Below are positions 1 to 9,600 of a stretch of 31,523 nt of DNA, piece after piece. The stretch lies in contig JADHVS010000030.1 of NCBI GenBank assembly GCA_016783865.1, positions 1 to 31,523 on the forward strand, read 5' to 3'. Numbering within the stretch: position 1 is the first letter of the stretch; each line of letters begins with the position of its first letter. This stretch comes from Bacteroidales bacterium (GTDB taxonomy: Bacteria > Bacteroidota > Bacteroidia > Bacteroidales > SM23-62). The notes beneath the pieces were generated by a model that was given only the letters and a program-made list of their open reading frames with translations, searched no databases and had not been told where the DNA came from. Position numbers and translations under genes: made by a program.

Positions 1-360
1 GCTAATGTATCTGCTTCAAATGATACTTTTGATTTGAATATAAGCATTGAGACAGGAATAATTTCTGAGTTAGCTATTCCTGAGAAGTATGAGCTCAGGC
101 AAAATTTCCCTAATCCTTTTAATCCGGAAACAAATATCATTTATGGCTTGCCCAAAGAGTCAAATGTTAGAATTGATGTCTATAATCTTTTAGGGCAAGA
201 GGTAGTGACTCTGGTTAATGAAAAACAGGAATCAGGCTATCATTCAGTACAATGGAACGGTTGCGATAAATCTGGAACTATGATGAAATCCGGGATTTAT
301 ATATATCAAATTACCAGTGATGGATTTAGTGAAACGAAGAAGATGATATTGTTGAAGTAA
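1..360 (+). CDS. C-terminal part of a secreted protein with T9SS type A sorting domain (5' end outside window)
   Basis: The frame is open from base 1, so this is the 3' end of a longer gene; the first in-window start-like codon (TTG at 34) is not a believable start. The last ~95 residues form the sorting domain seen on T9SS cargo and FlgD-like Ig folds: a QNFPNPFNPETNI motif, then VRIDVYNLLGQEV, a W-x-G turn (VQWNGCDKSG), SGIYIYQI and a basic end KKMILLK. In the family this domain directs an exported protein through the outer membrane and is usually removed or anchored at the surface. The passenger domain is not in the window, so the function is unknown. A strong terminator follows 28 bases after the stop codon. 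Confidence 0.85.
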   Translation, partial: ANVSASNDTFDLNISIETGIISELAIPEKYELRQNFPNPFNPETNIIYGLPKESNVRIDVYNLLGQEVVTLVNEKQESGYHSVQWNGCDKSGTMMKSGIYIYQITSDGFSETKKMILLK

Positions 361-388
361 AGCTAATATCTGTTTCATATAGTTATTG

Positions 389-420
389 GGGGTGGCAATT
401 TAAACTGCCACCCCTTTTTA
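389..420 (+). terminator. Intrinsic terminator after the sorting-domain gene
   Basis: A perfect 9-bp stem, GGGGTGGCA at 389-397 against TGCCACCCC at 406-414, has an 8-base loop and is followed directly by TTTTT. This is a textbook rho-independent terminator, 28 bases past the stop of the secreted-protein gene. Confidence 0.9.
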
Positions 421-459
421 ATATTTTGTATTGGAAATAGATAAATCGTATTTCCTAAC

Positions 460-515
460 CCCGACAAGTCGGGTCTTTTGCCAAAGGCATCTCTCTGAGA
501 GAACCCTTCGAAAGG
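460..515. repeat. Four consecutive small hairpins
   Basis: Four short inverted repeats lie nearly end to end: CCCGAC/GTCGGG (460-473), GCC/GGC (480-488), TCTCT/AGAGA (490-502) and CCTT/AAGG (505-515). Loops are 2 to 3 bases. The first is strong, the others weak. The arrangement may be a dispersed intergenic repeat or a structured RNA; its role is unknown. Confidence 0.45.
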
Positions 516-738
516 ATTGTAAGTTAATTTATTTGTTTACCTATTTATTGAAGTATTACAACCAGTTTTTAAATCACTTTGGAAAAATATGGGTTTTCGG
601 TTATATTTAATAGATATTTGAACTATTATGGCGGAATTATAGTCTGCTATAAAGTAAGCACTTTTAGAATAATGAACAAGAATTGACTATTTATGATTTT
701 AGAAGTTATTATTAATCAATGTTCTAAAATCGGCGTTC

Positions 739-758
739 CCTGCCTGACGGCAGGCAGG
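739..758. repeat. Palindromic 20-mer
   Basis: CCTGCCTG at 739-746 is the exact reverse complement of CAGGCAGG at 751-758, around the loop ACGG. It is a GC-rich island in AT-rich DNA with no T-tract after it, so it is not a normal terminator. It resembles the short palindromic elements dispersed between genes in many FCB-group genomes; copy number cannot be judged from one window. Confidence 0.6.
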
Positions 759-789
759 CTTGTTCAATATTCAAATTATTCGATTTTCT

Positions 790-817
790 TTGATTTTACG
801 GACGGACTAATTAGTAA
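790..817 (+). promoter_or_regulatory. Possible promoter of tRNA-Leu
   Basis: TTGATT at 790-795 and TAGTAA at 812-817 are separated by 16 bases and end 21 bases before the tRNA. The match to a sigma-70-type promoter is moderate, and placement is the main argument. Confidence 0.3.
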
Positions 818-838
818 TCGTGTTCATCGATGCTATTT

Positions 839-928
839 GCCAGAGTGGTGAAATTGGTATACACGCTAGGCTTAGGACCTAGTTCTCGTAATGCGGGATT
901 GTGGGTTCGAATCCCACCTCTGGTACCA
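839..928 (+). tRNA. tRNA-Leu (anticodon UAG)
   Basis: A complete cloverleaf can be drawn. The acceptor stem is GCCAGAG (839-845) with CTCTGGT (918-924), including one G-U pair at the end. The anticodon stem CTAGG/CCTAG encloses the loop CTTAGGA, giving anticodon TAG at 873-875, which reads CUN leucine codons. A long variable arm, expected for leucine tRNAs, precedes the T-arm GTGGG-TTCGAAT-CCCAC. The discriminator A is followed by a genome-encoded CCA (926-928). Confidence 0.97.
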
Positions 929-932
929 GGCT

Positions 933-961
933 TTGACAGGTAGATGTGCTGGATTTAGGAT
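933..961 (+). promoter_or_regulatory. Sigma-70-type promoter for tig-clpP
   Basis: TTGACA at 933-938 and TAGGAT at 956-961 are separated by exactly 17 bases. The -35 box begins 5 bases after the tRNA ends. Transcription would start near 968, giving a leader of about 90 bases before tig. Confidence 0.6.
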
Positions 962-1057
962 GTATCTGCAATATGGCGGATACAAGTTTTACCAGAAGTC
1001 TAATGAGGGACTCTTGTGAATAGTATAGTTAAATCCTTATTTTATTGAGGAAGTAAA

Positions 1058-2335
1058 ATGAAAGTTGTTGTTAACAATACCAGTACAATCGAACGCAGTG
1101 TAAAAGTTAAACTTGATTGGGAAGAAGTCGCAGATACATACAAAAAAACTTTTAATAGGCTGCGTAAAGGGTTAAAAATAGACGGTTTTCGTCCTGGAAA
1201 AGTTCCAGTAGCAATTGCAAAGCGGCTCTTAAGTACAAAAATTAAATACGATTTTAGTAATGATGTTGTTGAGACAACTTACAGAAAGGTATTAGAGAAA
1301 AACGGTATTGACGATTATGTGGATTTAACTGTAAAAGATATTGACTTTAAAGAGAATGAATCTTTCGATTATTCTATGAGCATAGAGGTTGATCCTGAAA
1401 TAAAAATCATTAATTATAAAAAAGGTTTTCCGGTTTCTAAAATGACTTATGTTGTTGATGAGGAGAGTGTTGACCTGCATTTGGAGGCCATGCGGGAGCA
1501 GTATGCAGAGGTTAGAGAAGTAACTGATGGAGCTCAAGAGGGACATTATATTTTATGCGATTTGCAGGAAACCGAAAAGGGAGTTCCGATTGTAGGTAAG
1601 AAAATAGAAGACAGGATGATAAAAATCGGAGAAGGTGTATTTAGAGAGCCCGATGCAAATAAACTTATTGGGGCAAAATCTGGTGATAAAATATTGTTTA
1701 GTATAAAACAGGAAGATGGAACTGAAACAACTTATGAAATTAATGTCAAGAGAGTTGAGTCTCGCATTTTTCCGGAACTAACTGATGATTTCGTTAAAGA
1801 AAATTTTGAGAAATTTGATAGTTATGAAGAATTCAGGAAACAAATTGAGAAATCTTTACAAGAGGATTGGGATAAACGTTCTGAAAAAGAATATATGAGG
1901 GCGATCTCAGATTATTTTGTTAACAAAATTGATTTTGAGCTACCTCCGTTTCGTATTAGTAGATTTTTAGATAGTATTGTTGAAAGTAAAAGAAAAAATA
2001 GTCAAACTGAAATTGATGAAAGTAAGTTCAGAGAGCAGTATAAATCTAATGCGATATGGGAAATAAAGTGGTATTTGATTCAACGAGAGCTAGTAAAGAA
2101 TGAAAATATTGATGTAAGTAGTGACGAAGTAGAGTCAAAGATTAAAGAGATAAGTGAACGTTATCCGGAGATTGAGCGGAATGATTTTGTTCAATTTTAT
2201 AGAAGAGATGAAAACCGTTTGAGTTTAAAAAATGATATTTATGACAGAAAGCTTTTTAATCATCTAAAACAATTCGCAAAAGTTAAAAAGGAGATTGTTA
2301 AAACCAGCGAACTCCGCAAAAGGAATATTATATGA
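1058..2335 (+). CDS. tig: Trigger factor
   Basis: Ribosome-bound chaperone that shields nascent chains in the cytoplasm. The length of 425 residues is normal for the family. The N-terminal ribosome-docking domain carries the signature GFRPGKVP at residues 43-50. A middle FKBP-like region (about 150-235) is followed by the helical C-terminal chaperone arms. The middle region is shorter and lacks the conserved MIPGFEDGIKG-type segment of the E. coli domain, so prolyl isomerase activity is doubtful. GAGGAAG at 1047-1053 sits ahead of the ATG. The stop overlaps the clpP start (ATGA), so the two are translationally coupled, as in many bacteria. The gene is strongly AT-rich compared with the clusters after 3479. 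Confidence 0.95.
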   Translation: MKVVVNNTSTIERSVKVKLDWEEVADTYKKTFNRLRKGLKIDGFRPGKVPVAIAKRLLSTKIKYDFSNDVVETTYRKVLEKNGIDDYVDLTVKDIDFKENESFDYSMSIEVDPEIKIINYKKGFPVSKMTYVVDEESVDLHLEAMREQYAEVREVTDGAQEGHYILCDLQETEKGVPIVGKKIEDRMIKIGEGVFREPDANKLIGAKSGDKILFSIKQEDGTETTYEINVKRVESRIFPELTDDFVKENFEKFDSYEEFRKQIEKSLQEDWDKRSEKEYMRAISDYFVNKIDFELPPFRISRFLDSIVESKRKNSQTEIDESKFREQYKSNAIWEIKWYLIQRELVKNENIDVSSDEVESKIKEISERYPEIERNDFVQFYRRDENRLSLKNDIYDRKLFNHLKQFAKVKKEIVKTSELRKRNII

Positions 2336-2940
2336 GAGAAAAAGACCAAGTGTATATACCAATGGTTGTTGAGCAAACAGGTCGAACAGAAAGGGCTTAT
2401 GATATTTACTCCCGACTGTTAAAAGAGAGAATTGTTTTTTTAGGGGATCCAATAGGTGATCACGTTGCAAGCCTGATAATTGCTCAGTTGATATTTTTAG
2501 AGGCAGAAGAACCTAAAAGAGATATTTCACTGTACATAAATTGTCCGGGCGGCTCTGTTACAGCCGGATTGGCGATTTTGGATACGATGCAGTATATCAA
2601 ACCTGAAGTTGCTACTATTTGTGTAGGGCAGGCTGCAAGTATGGCAGCGATTCTCCTGGCAGCAGGAGAAAAAGGGAAAAGGTCAGCACTGCCTAATTCA
2701 AGGATCATGATACATCAGCCACTTGGAGGTGTAGAAGGTCAGGCAAGTGATATTGAGATTCATGCAAAAGAGATGATCAAATTAAGAGATAAACTCAATG
2801 GAATATTATCGGAATTAACCTCCCGCCCGCTTGAAAAGGTTATTAAGGATACAGATCGTAACTATTTCATGTCAGCTGAAGAGTCTAAAGAATACGGAAT
2901 AATTGATGAAATTCTCGGAAAGAGAACAAACAATAAATAG
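2332..2940 (+). CDS. clpP: ATP-dependent Clp protease proteolytic subunit
   Basis: Peptidase subunit of the cytoplasmic Clp protease, which degrades proteins unfolded by ClpX or ClpA. The 202 residues align end to end with E. coli ClpP. The catalytic serine is S103 in GQAASMAA and the histidine is H128 in MIHQPLGG. The third triad position, D185 in E. coli (DTERDRF), reads DTDRNYF here, so it is Asn177 (codon AAC at 2860-2862). Listeria ClpP1 is a known case of Asn at this place, so the enzyme may still work, perhaps with altered activity. The start overlaps the tig stop by 4 bases. clpX, often the next gene, is not downstream. Confidence 0.95.
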   Translation: MREKDQVYIPMVVEQTGRTERAYDIYSRLLKERIVFLGDPIGDHVASLIIAQLIFLEAEEPKRDISLYINCPGGSVTAGLAILDTMQYIKPEVATICVGQAASMAAILLAAGEKGKRSALPNSRIMIHQPLGGVEGQASDIEIHAKEMIKLRDKLNGILSELTSRPLEKVIKDTDRNYFMSAEESKEYGIIDEILGKRTNNK

Positions 2941-2955
2941 ATTTTTTTATCCGGA

Positions 2956-2974
2956 AATATTTTGATAAAATATT
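2956..2974. repeat. AT-only inverted repeat after clpP
   Basis: AATATTTT (2956-2963) and AAAATATT (2967-2974) form a perfect 8-bp stem with loop GAT. There is no G-C pair and no T-run after it, so at best it is a weak terminator of tig-clpP. Confidence 0.35.
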
Positions 2975-3080
2975 GATTAATATTCATTTTAGAGTGGGGT
3001 AATAAAGACGGAGATGGTCAATTTAGATTTGTAAAATTCATTGGAATTGAAATAGAATTGAAAAATTATTAAAAAAAAAC

Positions 3081-3109
3081 TTGACCTGAATCATATTTTG
3101 TTATATATT
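3081..3109 (+). promoter_or_regulatory. Sigma-70-type promoter upstream of the receptor cluster
   Basis: TTGACC at 3081-3086 and TATATT at 3104-3109 are separated by 17 bases. It points toward the receptor remnant at 3224 and the intact receptor at 3479. It was probably the promoter of the now-broken receptor and may still serve the cluster. Confidence 0.45.
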
Positions 3110-3223
3110 GAAAATTGTGAGGGTAGGAAAAAATAAATATACATAAGTTTGTAAAAATTGAATTTATTTCAATTTGACTTTGATGACAAAAAAAGTTTAA
3201 CAACAATGTAAAGAAGAAGCGAT

Positions 3224-3416
3224 ATGGTACAACGTATCGTAATTTTCGTGTTTTCAATTTTAATCCCTGTGGCTCTTTTAGCAGAGACAGTTGGAAAAAT
3301 TTCAGATATTGGTTGGTGGATATACCGCTGATATGGGTGGGGTAAACTCTGGCGTGGTCAAAACCAAGCTCAAAACCGGCACACCTTCTTTTAAGGGATC
3401 CATTAAAGGGAATTGA
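3224..3416 (+). pseudogene. Remnant of a TonB-dependent receptor gene with internal deletion and frameshift
   Basis: An AAGAAGAAG site precedes ATG 3224, which opens a clear signal peptide (MVQRIVIF... to PVALLAE) followed by TVGKIS, the usual beginning of a carboxypeptidase-regulatory domain. That frame ends at TGA 3329-3331. In another frame, 3315-3413 encodes GGYTADMGGVNSGVVKTK and onward to TGA 3414-3416. This aligns with GGYTAELGGGNSAVVRTT at residues 222-239 of the intact receptor that follows. About 190 codons of N-terminal and plug domain are missing between the two pieces, and the whole barrel is gone. It is a decayed duplicate or an ancestor of the downstream receptor. Confidence 0.8.
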
Positions 3417-3478
3417 CTTTATTGACTTAAAAAAATGAAGAGTTCAAATAATTAACTAAATAAAAGAGAGGTGAGATT

Positions 3479-6400
3479 ATGAGAAAGAAACTACTTATAA
3501 GCTTTATTATCGCGATAACCCCACTTTTCATCTTTGCACAACAGGGCAAATTGCGCGGCGTGGTAACAGATAACAAAACGGGTGAGCCACTCCCCGGAGC
3601 GAACATTACACTTGAGGGTACTACCCTTGGTGCAGCGGCCGATTTGAGTGGTATGTATATCGTGCTGGCTGTTTCGCCCGGAAGGTACACGGTGCGAGTC
3701 AACTACATTGGATACCAGACGTTAGCGATCTCGAACATCCGCGTAAGCGCAAACCTCACCACCACGGAAGATTTCCAGCTCACCCCCACAACTATAGATC
3801 TCGAGGCAGTCGAAGTGGTTGCAAAGCGCCCGCTGATCCAACGCAATACCACCAATACCATTCGTATGACAACCCAGGAAGATATTCAGAACATAGCAAT
3901 TCGTGGGTTAGACAATATTCTCGCCCTAGAAGCAGGTACAGTGCTGCAGGACGGAATACTGCATGTACGGGGTGGTCGCGAACGTGAAGTGGCATATTTA
4001 ATTGATAATGCAACAGCGACAATTCCCTACGTTGAGATCGGAACTGGGGGTAGGGGTATGCAATCGCAAAACCCTGGACTTAGTGAGAACCCTAACTATA
4101 GTGTTATACAAGAGGCAATTGAAGAGATTCAGATGCAGGCAGGGGGTTACACAGCAGAGTTAGGGGGTGGAAACTCAGCCGTTGTACGCACGACCGTGCG
4201 TACCGGTGGCTCCCAATACAAGGTTTCAGTTGATTACCGGACGGATGGACTTGCGAGTGTAGGCGAACAGTTTCTTGGAACATCGTCGTATGGCTACCAA
4301 AACGCCGTGCTCACCTTGAGTGGACCTATGCCTTTAGTTCCTAAACTCAGGTTCTTTGTGGCGGGTCAGTACAACTACATGGGCAACCGAACCCCAAGTT
4401 TTATTGAACCCTTCAAGTTTGAGGGCCTGACAGAGGATGGTTATTCGGGGAGATCAGCTTTTATTGATTCCCTACTACCTGAAAATGGTACGGTCGAGTT
4501 CAAGCGAAATCATCTGCCCGACAACTGGAGGAAAGATGGCTCTATCCAGGGTACGTTGCTGTTTCCCCTGACAGATGCCCTCAAATTGCGATTCACGGGA
4601 AATTATCAGGACATAAAATTCCTCGCCCAGGGTCGCACCTTCAGTTCATCCCTAGACAACTATTTCAATATGGATAGAAGGCCGGAAAGAAATGAGAAAT
4701 GGGGGTTAGCCAGCCTGCGAGCCACCCATATTTTAAACCCCAAGACCTTCTATGAAGTTACCCTTTCCTACTCGAATCGGTCCGCCGAGAGATTTGACCC
4801 TGTTTTCAAGGATGACTGGAGGGCCTATACAGACAGCGTAGCCAACTATGAAAAGGGATACGGGGTAGACTCAACCAATCAATGGCGGTCGATGTATCGG
4901 CCCCCCATGGAGTACAGCACCATCTACGATTTTACATTCGAAGCCCCAGGTGATCCCACCAACCAATACGAGAAAAATAGCCAATCGAATATCGGAGCGG
5001 CCCTCGACTTCACCACCCAGTTGACGAAAACCTGGGAGTTAAAAGCAGGCGGTCGATTCGACCAGTGGACCATGCGCCGTTTCAACATTCGGGATATTAG
5101 TGATTTAATGGAGGTTGAGTATGGAGTAGACGGAAGTTTAGACCCTAACAGATTTGCGGATGACTATGAACGGTGGGTGAAACTAGCTAGATCAGGTGAT
5201 AGACTCCGCCCGATCATCTACGGATACGACATCGATGGGAACGAATACGACGAATTTCCCAATGGTCCCCGTAAGCCGTTATTCGCCTCCTTCTACGTCC
5301 AGAATAAATTCGAACACCGCGATATGATCCTTAACATCGGTCTCCGCTTCGAAAGGATTGACATCAACGCCCCGATGCCAAAAGACCTTGAGGAACCCGC
5401 CTTTGACGAGGACCTCGACTGGATAATCGAAGACGAAATGAAGGAGAGTGATCCCTATGACTACTGGCTGCCACGGGTTACCTTTTCCTTCCCGGTGACA
5501 GATAAAACGGTATTTTACACCTTATATGGCAAATACGTACAGATGCCCAACTTGAGTTCCATCTATCATGGGGTTCCGAAAATCAGTATGACCGTCAGTG
5601 AGGTCACCCGTCGTCCATACGGTTACTTTGGAGATTGGGTAGGGTTTTCTGCCCAGCCGGAGCATACTACCCAATACGAAATGGGTATCCGCCAATCAAT
5701 ATCTGACAATTTTGCCCTCACTGCTACCGGGTTTTATAGGGACCTTCGGGATCAACTCCGATGGGATGTTGTCCGAGCAGTAGGAGAAGAATACGATCCA
5801 GAAGGTAACGTAGTTTACGCGGGTCGTCTCAACAATGACTTTGGTACGGTCAAAGGGGTGGAGCTGACCTTGGAGCTTCGACGCACCAAGCGGCTGGCTG
5901 CCAAGGCTAATTACACCTGGTCTGATACCCGCGGAACAGGATCCGATTCCAGACAATCAAGGGTCTGCGTGAGCGATGAAGTGATTGCAGAGTATCCCAC
6001 CCTCATCTTCCCGCTTGACCATCACCAGCCCCATAGGGGTTCGATGATGTTGGACTATCGCTTTGGCAAGGGTGATGGTGGTAAAATTCTTGAAGGTTTG
6101 GGTATGAATTTGCTATTGAACTTCAATAGCGGCCATGCCTACACCAAGATTGTGGAGCCGGAAAACCTTGGCCAGGCAAATCCGTGGAATGTGGGCGTGC
6201 GTGCATTGGGTGACTCCCGCTTCAGAAATCCTGAAGAGCCACTCAACTCTTCCCTAACGCCCTGGAATTTTAACATTGACCTCAACTTGAATAAGGTGTT
6301 CTACCTTGGCAGGTTTAACGTAGATGTGTATGTGAATGTGTTGAACCTGTTTGATACCAAACATGTTGTCAACGTTTATCCCATGACTGGAACTTCCGAA

Positions 6401-6574
6401 GATGATGGCTGGTTGAGGGCTCCGCTGGCGGCTCCGTTTCAGGAAATCCCCAACTATACTGATTTCTACAGGGCGATCAACTCTGATAACCGGTGGGCGT
6501 TTCAGGGGGTATGGGGGCAAGACCTTTATGGTACACCCCGCCAGATACGCTTAGGCGTGAGGCTGGAACTTTAA
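3479..6574 (+). CDS. TonB-dependent outer-membrane receptor with carboxypeptidase-regulatory domain
   Basis: Outer-membrane beta-barrel expected to import, or help display, a ligand using TonB energy. A signal peptide ends near IFAQ. Residues about 24-105 form a carboxypeptidase-regulatory-like domain (LRGVVTDNKTGEPLPGANI). A plug domain follows with LHVRGGREREVAYLIDN and EIQMQAGGYTAELGGGNSAVV (about 160-236), then a long barrel ending in the aromatic/charged pattern QIRLGVRLEL. At 1031 residues it has the size of SusC-like receptors, but no SusD partner is next to it; instead a large secreted protein and a PorV-like barrel follow. GAGAGGTG at 3466-3473 is the ribosome site. The ligand is unknown. 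Confidence 0.9.
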   Translation: MRKKLLISFIIAITPLFIFAQQGKLRGVVTDNKTGEPLPGANITLEGTTLGAAADLSGMYIVLAVSPGRYTVRVNYIGYQTLAISNIRVSANLTTTEDFQLTPTTIDLEAVEVVAKRPLIQRNTTNTIRMTTQEDIQNIAIRGLDNILALEAGTVLQDGILHVRGGREREVAYLIDNATATIPYVEIGTGGRGMQSQNPGLSENPNYSVIQEAIEEIQMQAGGYTAELGGGNSAVVRTTVRTGGSQYKVSVDYRTDGLASVGEQFLGTSSYGYQNAVLTLSGPMPLVPKLRFFVAGQYNYMGNRTPSFIEPFKFEGLTEDGYSGRSAFIDSLLPENGTVEFKRNHLPDNWRKDGSIQGTLLFPLTDALKLRFTGNYQDIKFLAQGRTFSSSLDNYFNMDRRPERNEKWGLASLRATHILNPKTFYEVTLSYSNRSAERFDPVFKDDWRAYTDSVANYEKGYGVDSTNQWRSMYRPPMEYSTIYDFTFEAPGDPTNQYEKNSQSNIGAALDFTTQLTKTWELKAGGRFDQWTMRRFNIRDISDLMEVEYGVDGSLDPNRFADDYERWVKLARSGDRLRPIIYGYDIDGNEYDEFPNGPRKPLFASFYVQNKFEHRDMILNIGLRFERIDINAPMPKDLEEPAFDEDLDWIIEDEMKESDPYDYWLPRVTFSFPVTDKTVFYTLYGKYVQMPNLSSIYHGVPKISMTVSEVTRRPYGYFGDWVGFSAQPEHTTQYEMGIRQSISDNFALTATGFYRDLRDQLRWDVVRAVGEEYDPEGNVVYAGRLNNDFGTVKGVELTLELRRTKRLAAKANYTWSDTRGTGSDSRQSRVCVSDEVIAEYPTLIFPLDHHQPHRGSMMLDYRFGKGDGGKILEGLGMNLLLNFNSGHAYTKIVEPENLGQANPWNVGVRALGDSRFRNPEEPLNSSLTPWNFNIDLNLNKVFYLGRFNVDVYVNVLNLFDTKHVVNVYPMTGTSEDDGWLRAPLAAPFQEIPNYTDFYRAINSDNRWAFQGVWGQDLYGTPRQIRLGVRLEL

Positions 6575-6634
6575 TTAATTGGTTCACTGATTGGATTGTT
6601 TGAACTAAGATTCAAAAAAAAGGAGTTATGAACT

Positions 6635-9600
6635 ATGAGGAAAATAAAATTTCTATACATCGTAGCCGGGGTTGCCCTACTCAGTATGCTTGTCGTGTCG
6701 GTTTCCTTTGGTAAAGAGGAAGCCGATATAACAATGCCCGGCCGCGGCTCGCTTTCCAAGTCAAGCGATTATAAGCCGGATCGTTACCAGATTCTCAACA
6801 TTAACAACTTGTGGACCTGGACGCGCAGCGACGGTATCTCCAACCATTCGCCGTTGGGGGATAACGGGACGTACTTCCCGCGCCGGACAGCCTGGCTTAT
6901 CTACACTGACGGCATCATGTGGGGTGGCAGATGTTACACAGATGAAGCCTTGACGCAACCCGCTCCGTTTGCCCAAGAAATTCGAGTGGGCGGCACCAAT
7001 TACGTCACTGGGTGTCGTGAAGGGCACATTGACGGCACGGGTGCTGTCCCTGTACCGTCCTCTCCTGGCGATGCTCGTATCTATAGAATCCGCCGCGACT
7101 ACGCATCCATGTCCGACGAGGATTTGAAGGCTGATGCTGAGGAATCTATCGAGTTCGAGCATGATGTGACTGATGCGGATATGCAGGCGGTCTACGATCA
7201 ATACGAGTTGGATTGGGAAAATTGGCCGGTTGAACTCGGTGCCCCCTACATTGATAGAGATGGGGACGGGGTCTATACCGCGCCGCCCCCCTTCAGTGCA
7301 ACCTTCACTGTAGACGATCTCATCGCTGAGGGTTACGACGAACCGGGAATTGCTGGGGCAGACCCAAACTCGCCAGCAGACCAGGTGGTATGGACGGTCT
7401 TCAATGATCTCGATGAGGCTCAATGTAAGGTCCTGCAGGGTTCCGAGCCGATGGGCTTGGAAGTGCAAATCAGTGTGTGGGGCTACAAACGCACCGACGC
7501 CCTGGGCAGTATCTATTTCCGCAGGGCAAGAATTATTAATAAGGGAGGCGTTGACACCAACGGTGATGGTACGGCGGACGGCTTCTTCTGGGTTGACAGT
7601 ATGTACGTTGCCCAGTGGTCAGATCCAGATTTGGGCTCAGCGGGTGACGACCTTTTAGGTTGCGATACCACTTTGAGCATGGGGTATGTGTATAATGGCA
7701 ATGCCAACGATAATGAATATGTTAAGTATGGTCTGCCCCCGCCGTCGGCAGGATATGATTTCTTGCAAGGTCCGATTGTTGCATCACCGGGAGATGTTGC
7801 GGTTTTCGACCTCAAATACCGAAACGATTTCAAGAATTTACCCATGACGTCCTTTTCGTGGTTTTCCGCCGGGAGTCCTATCTCTGACCCCCCGCGTGAT
7901 TATGGTCAAGGGACGTTGAGATGGTACAAGATGCTGCGGGGGTGGGTCCCCTTAGATGGACCCCTTGCATATTATCCATTCCCTGAGGGGGTAGAACCAC
8001 ATACATTTCCGTATTGTGGGGATCCGGTTACAGGAACTGGCCTTCTGGATGGTCAGGGAACGACCTACTCGTTTGCTCCGGGCGACCGCCGACTCAATTG
8101 CAGCACCGGTCCCTTTACCTTGGCTCCTGGTGACACGCAGGAAGTTGTTGTGGCTGTTGTATGTGGTATCGGTTCGGATAGATTCTCCAGTATTGCCGTA
8201 ATGAAGTTCAACGACCGTTTCGCGCAGTTGACTTACGACGCCCTCTTTCAGGTTTCCAGTCCACCAAAGGCGCCTTCAGTGACCGTTGCCGAGTTCGACG
8301 GAAAGGTAATCCTGGAGTGGGGCAGTGACATGGACATCGTTGCGGATACAGAGACCGACACGATATATCCCGGCACTTTTGTGTTCGAAGGTTACAACGT
8401 GTATCAATTCCCAAGTTCAGGGGCCTCCATTACAACCGAAGGAACAAAACGTATTGCCACCTATGACCTACCAGATGACCCGACGGTAATTCTGGACGAG
8501 CAATTTGACGTAAGCTCCGGTCAGATTCTGATGATGCCCGTTCAATTTGGCTCAAACAGCAACATACTGCGTTTCTTCGAATTTGACCGTGATTATGTCC
8601 TTGATATTGACAAAATCTACAACGGGCAGGAGTATTATTTAGCCGTTACGGCCTACTCACGGGCTATGGAACCGGGATTCTTGCCGGCGGCTCTGGAGTC
8701 GCCACCGACAGTCCTCACCGTTGTCCCCAAAATGCCGTTTGGAACCGAATATGTGGACGCATTGGGAAACGAAATATACTTAGGCGATACATTGGCCCAT
8801 ACTCACGTGGGTGCTAGCGATGGAGCAGCCTATCCAATCATCATTGATCCCACCGCCCTCACAGGCCATGACTATGAGGTCACGTTCGACACTCTCGCTC
8901 CTGGCGGTGAGCCCTCATGGACCCTTAAGGATCTCACCACCGGAGAAACGCTCATTCCGATCGGAATTAATCAGACCGGCGATGACGATTACCTCTTCAC
9001 TGATGGTTTTCAGTTGAGGGTAGTTGGAGCTCCGTTGGATTTCAAGGATTTTCAGTGTGTGGCCAATTGTAATGGTCCCATTGATCCACCTGAAGGGGCA
9101 GCTGCAGATTTTCAAGGTTTCCCTTCTCTAAGACCAACCGATGGTCAGCAATGTGGTGAAGGTCATTGGATGTTCCATACAGGTGACAATGGCACACGCG
9201 GCTCTTATGCCAAATTCAAAGAAAGATCCTGCCGAGGGGATAATTTCGATAGGTTAGTCCCCTATGATTGGGAAATGCGTTTTACAGCAGAGGGTAGTTA
9301 TTCGTTCAAGGGATATGAGGCAAATGAAGTTGTGGAAGTCCCATTTGAATTGTGGTGTATCGGTATGGGTACCCCGGATGACCCGAGTGATGACTATCGC
9401 CTGATACCATTGTTATTGGAGGACATTGGTGGTGTTGTAAATAATGAATATGACATGGCTTTGTGGGGAGCTGATCTTGAACATTCAGCTTCAGGCGGTG
9501 ACAATGACCCCTTTACCGATTGGGTATATTGGGAACAGCCGGTAGATATGTCATTTGGCGAGGCAGGATACGATGCCTACGTGACTGCATTAGGTGGTGC

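Larger units (their letters stand above)
361..838. other. Non-coding interval before tRNA-Leu
   Basis: No credible coding frame is visible. The AT-rich 478-base stretch holds one intrinsic terminator, a run of four small hairpins at 460-515, a perfect palindrome at 739-758 and a weak promoter-like pair before the tRNA. Between about 520 and 735 I see nothing recognisable. Confidence 0.6.
2941..3223. other. AT-rich non-coding interval after clpP
   Basis: No credible gene is visible. The stretch contains an AT-only hairpin just after clpP and a promoter-like pair at 3081-3109. It lies at the boundary between the AT-rich housekeeping genes and the GC-richer surface cluster. Confidence 0.5.

Noticed and set aside
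2982..3069. Short frame with NKDGDGQF, resembling a dockerin or EF-hand loop
   Set aside because: Only about 28 codons, no start or ribosome site, and the motif is easy to find by chance; not enough to call a second remnant.
6761..7468. 235-codon open frame on the minus strand
   Set aside because: Antisense to the 1172-residue protein, whose + frame is supported by homology to a second gene in the window. GC-rich codons produce such shadows.
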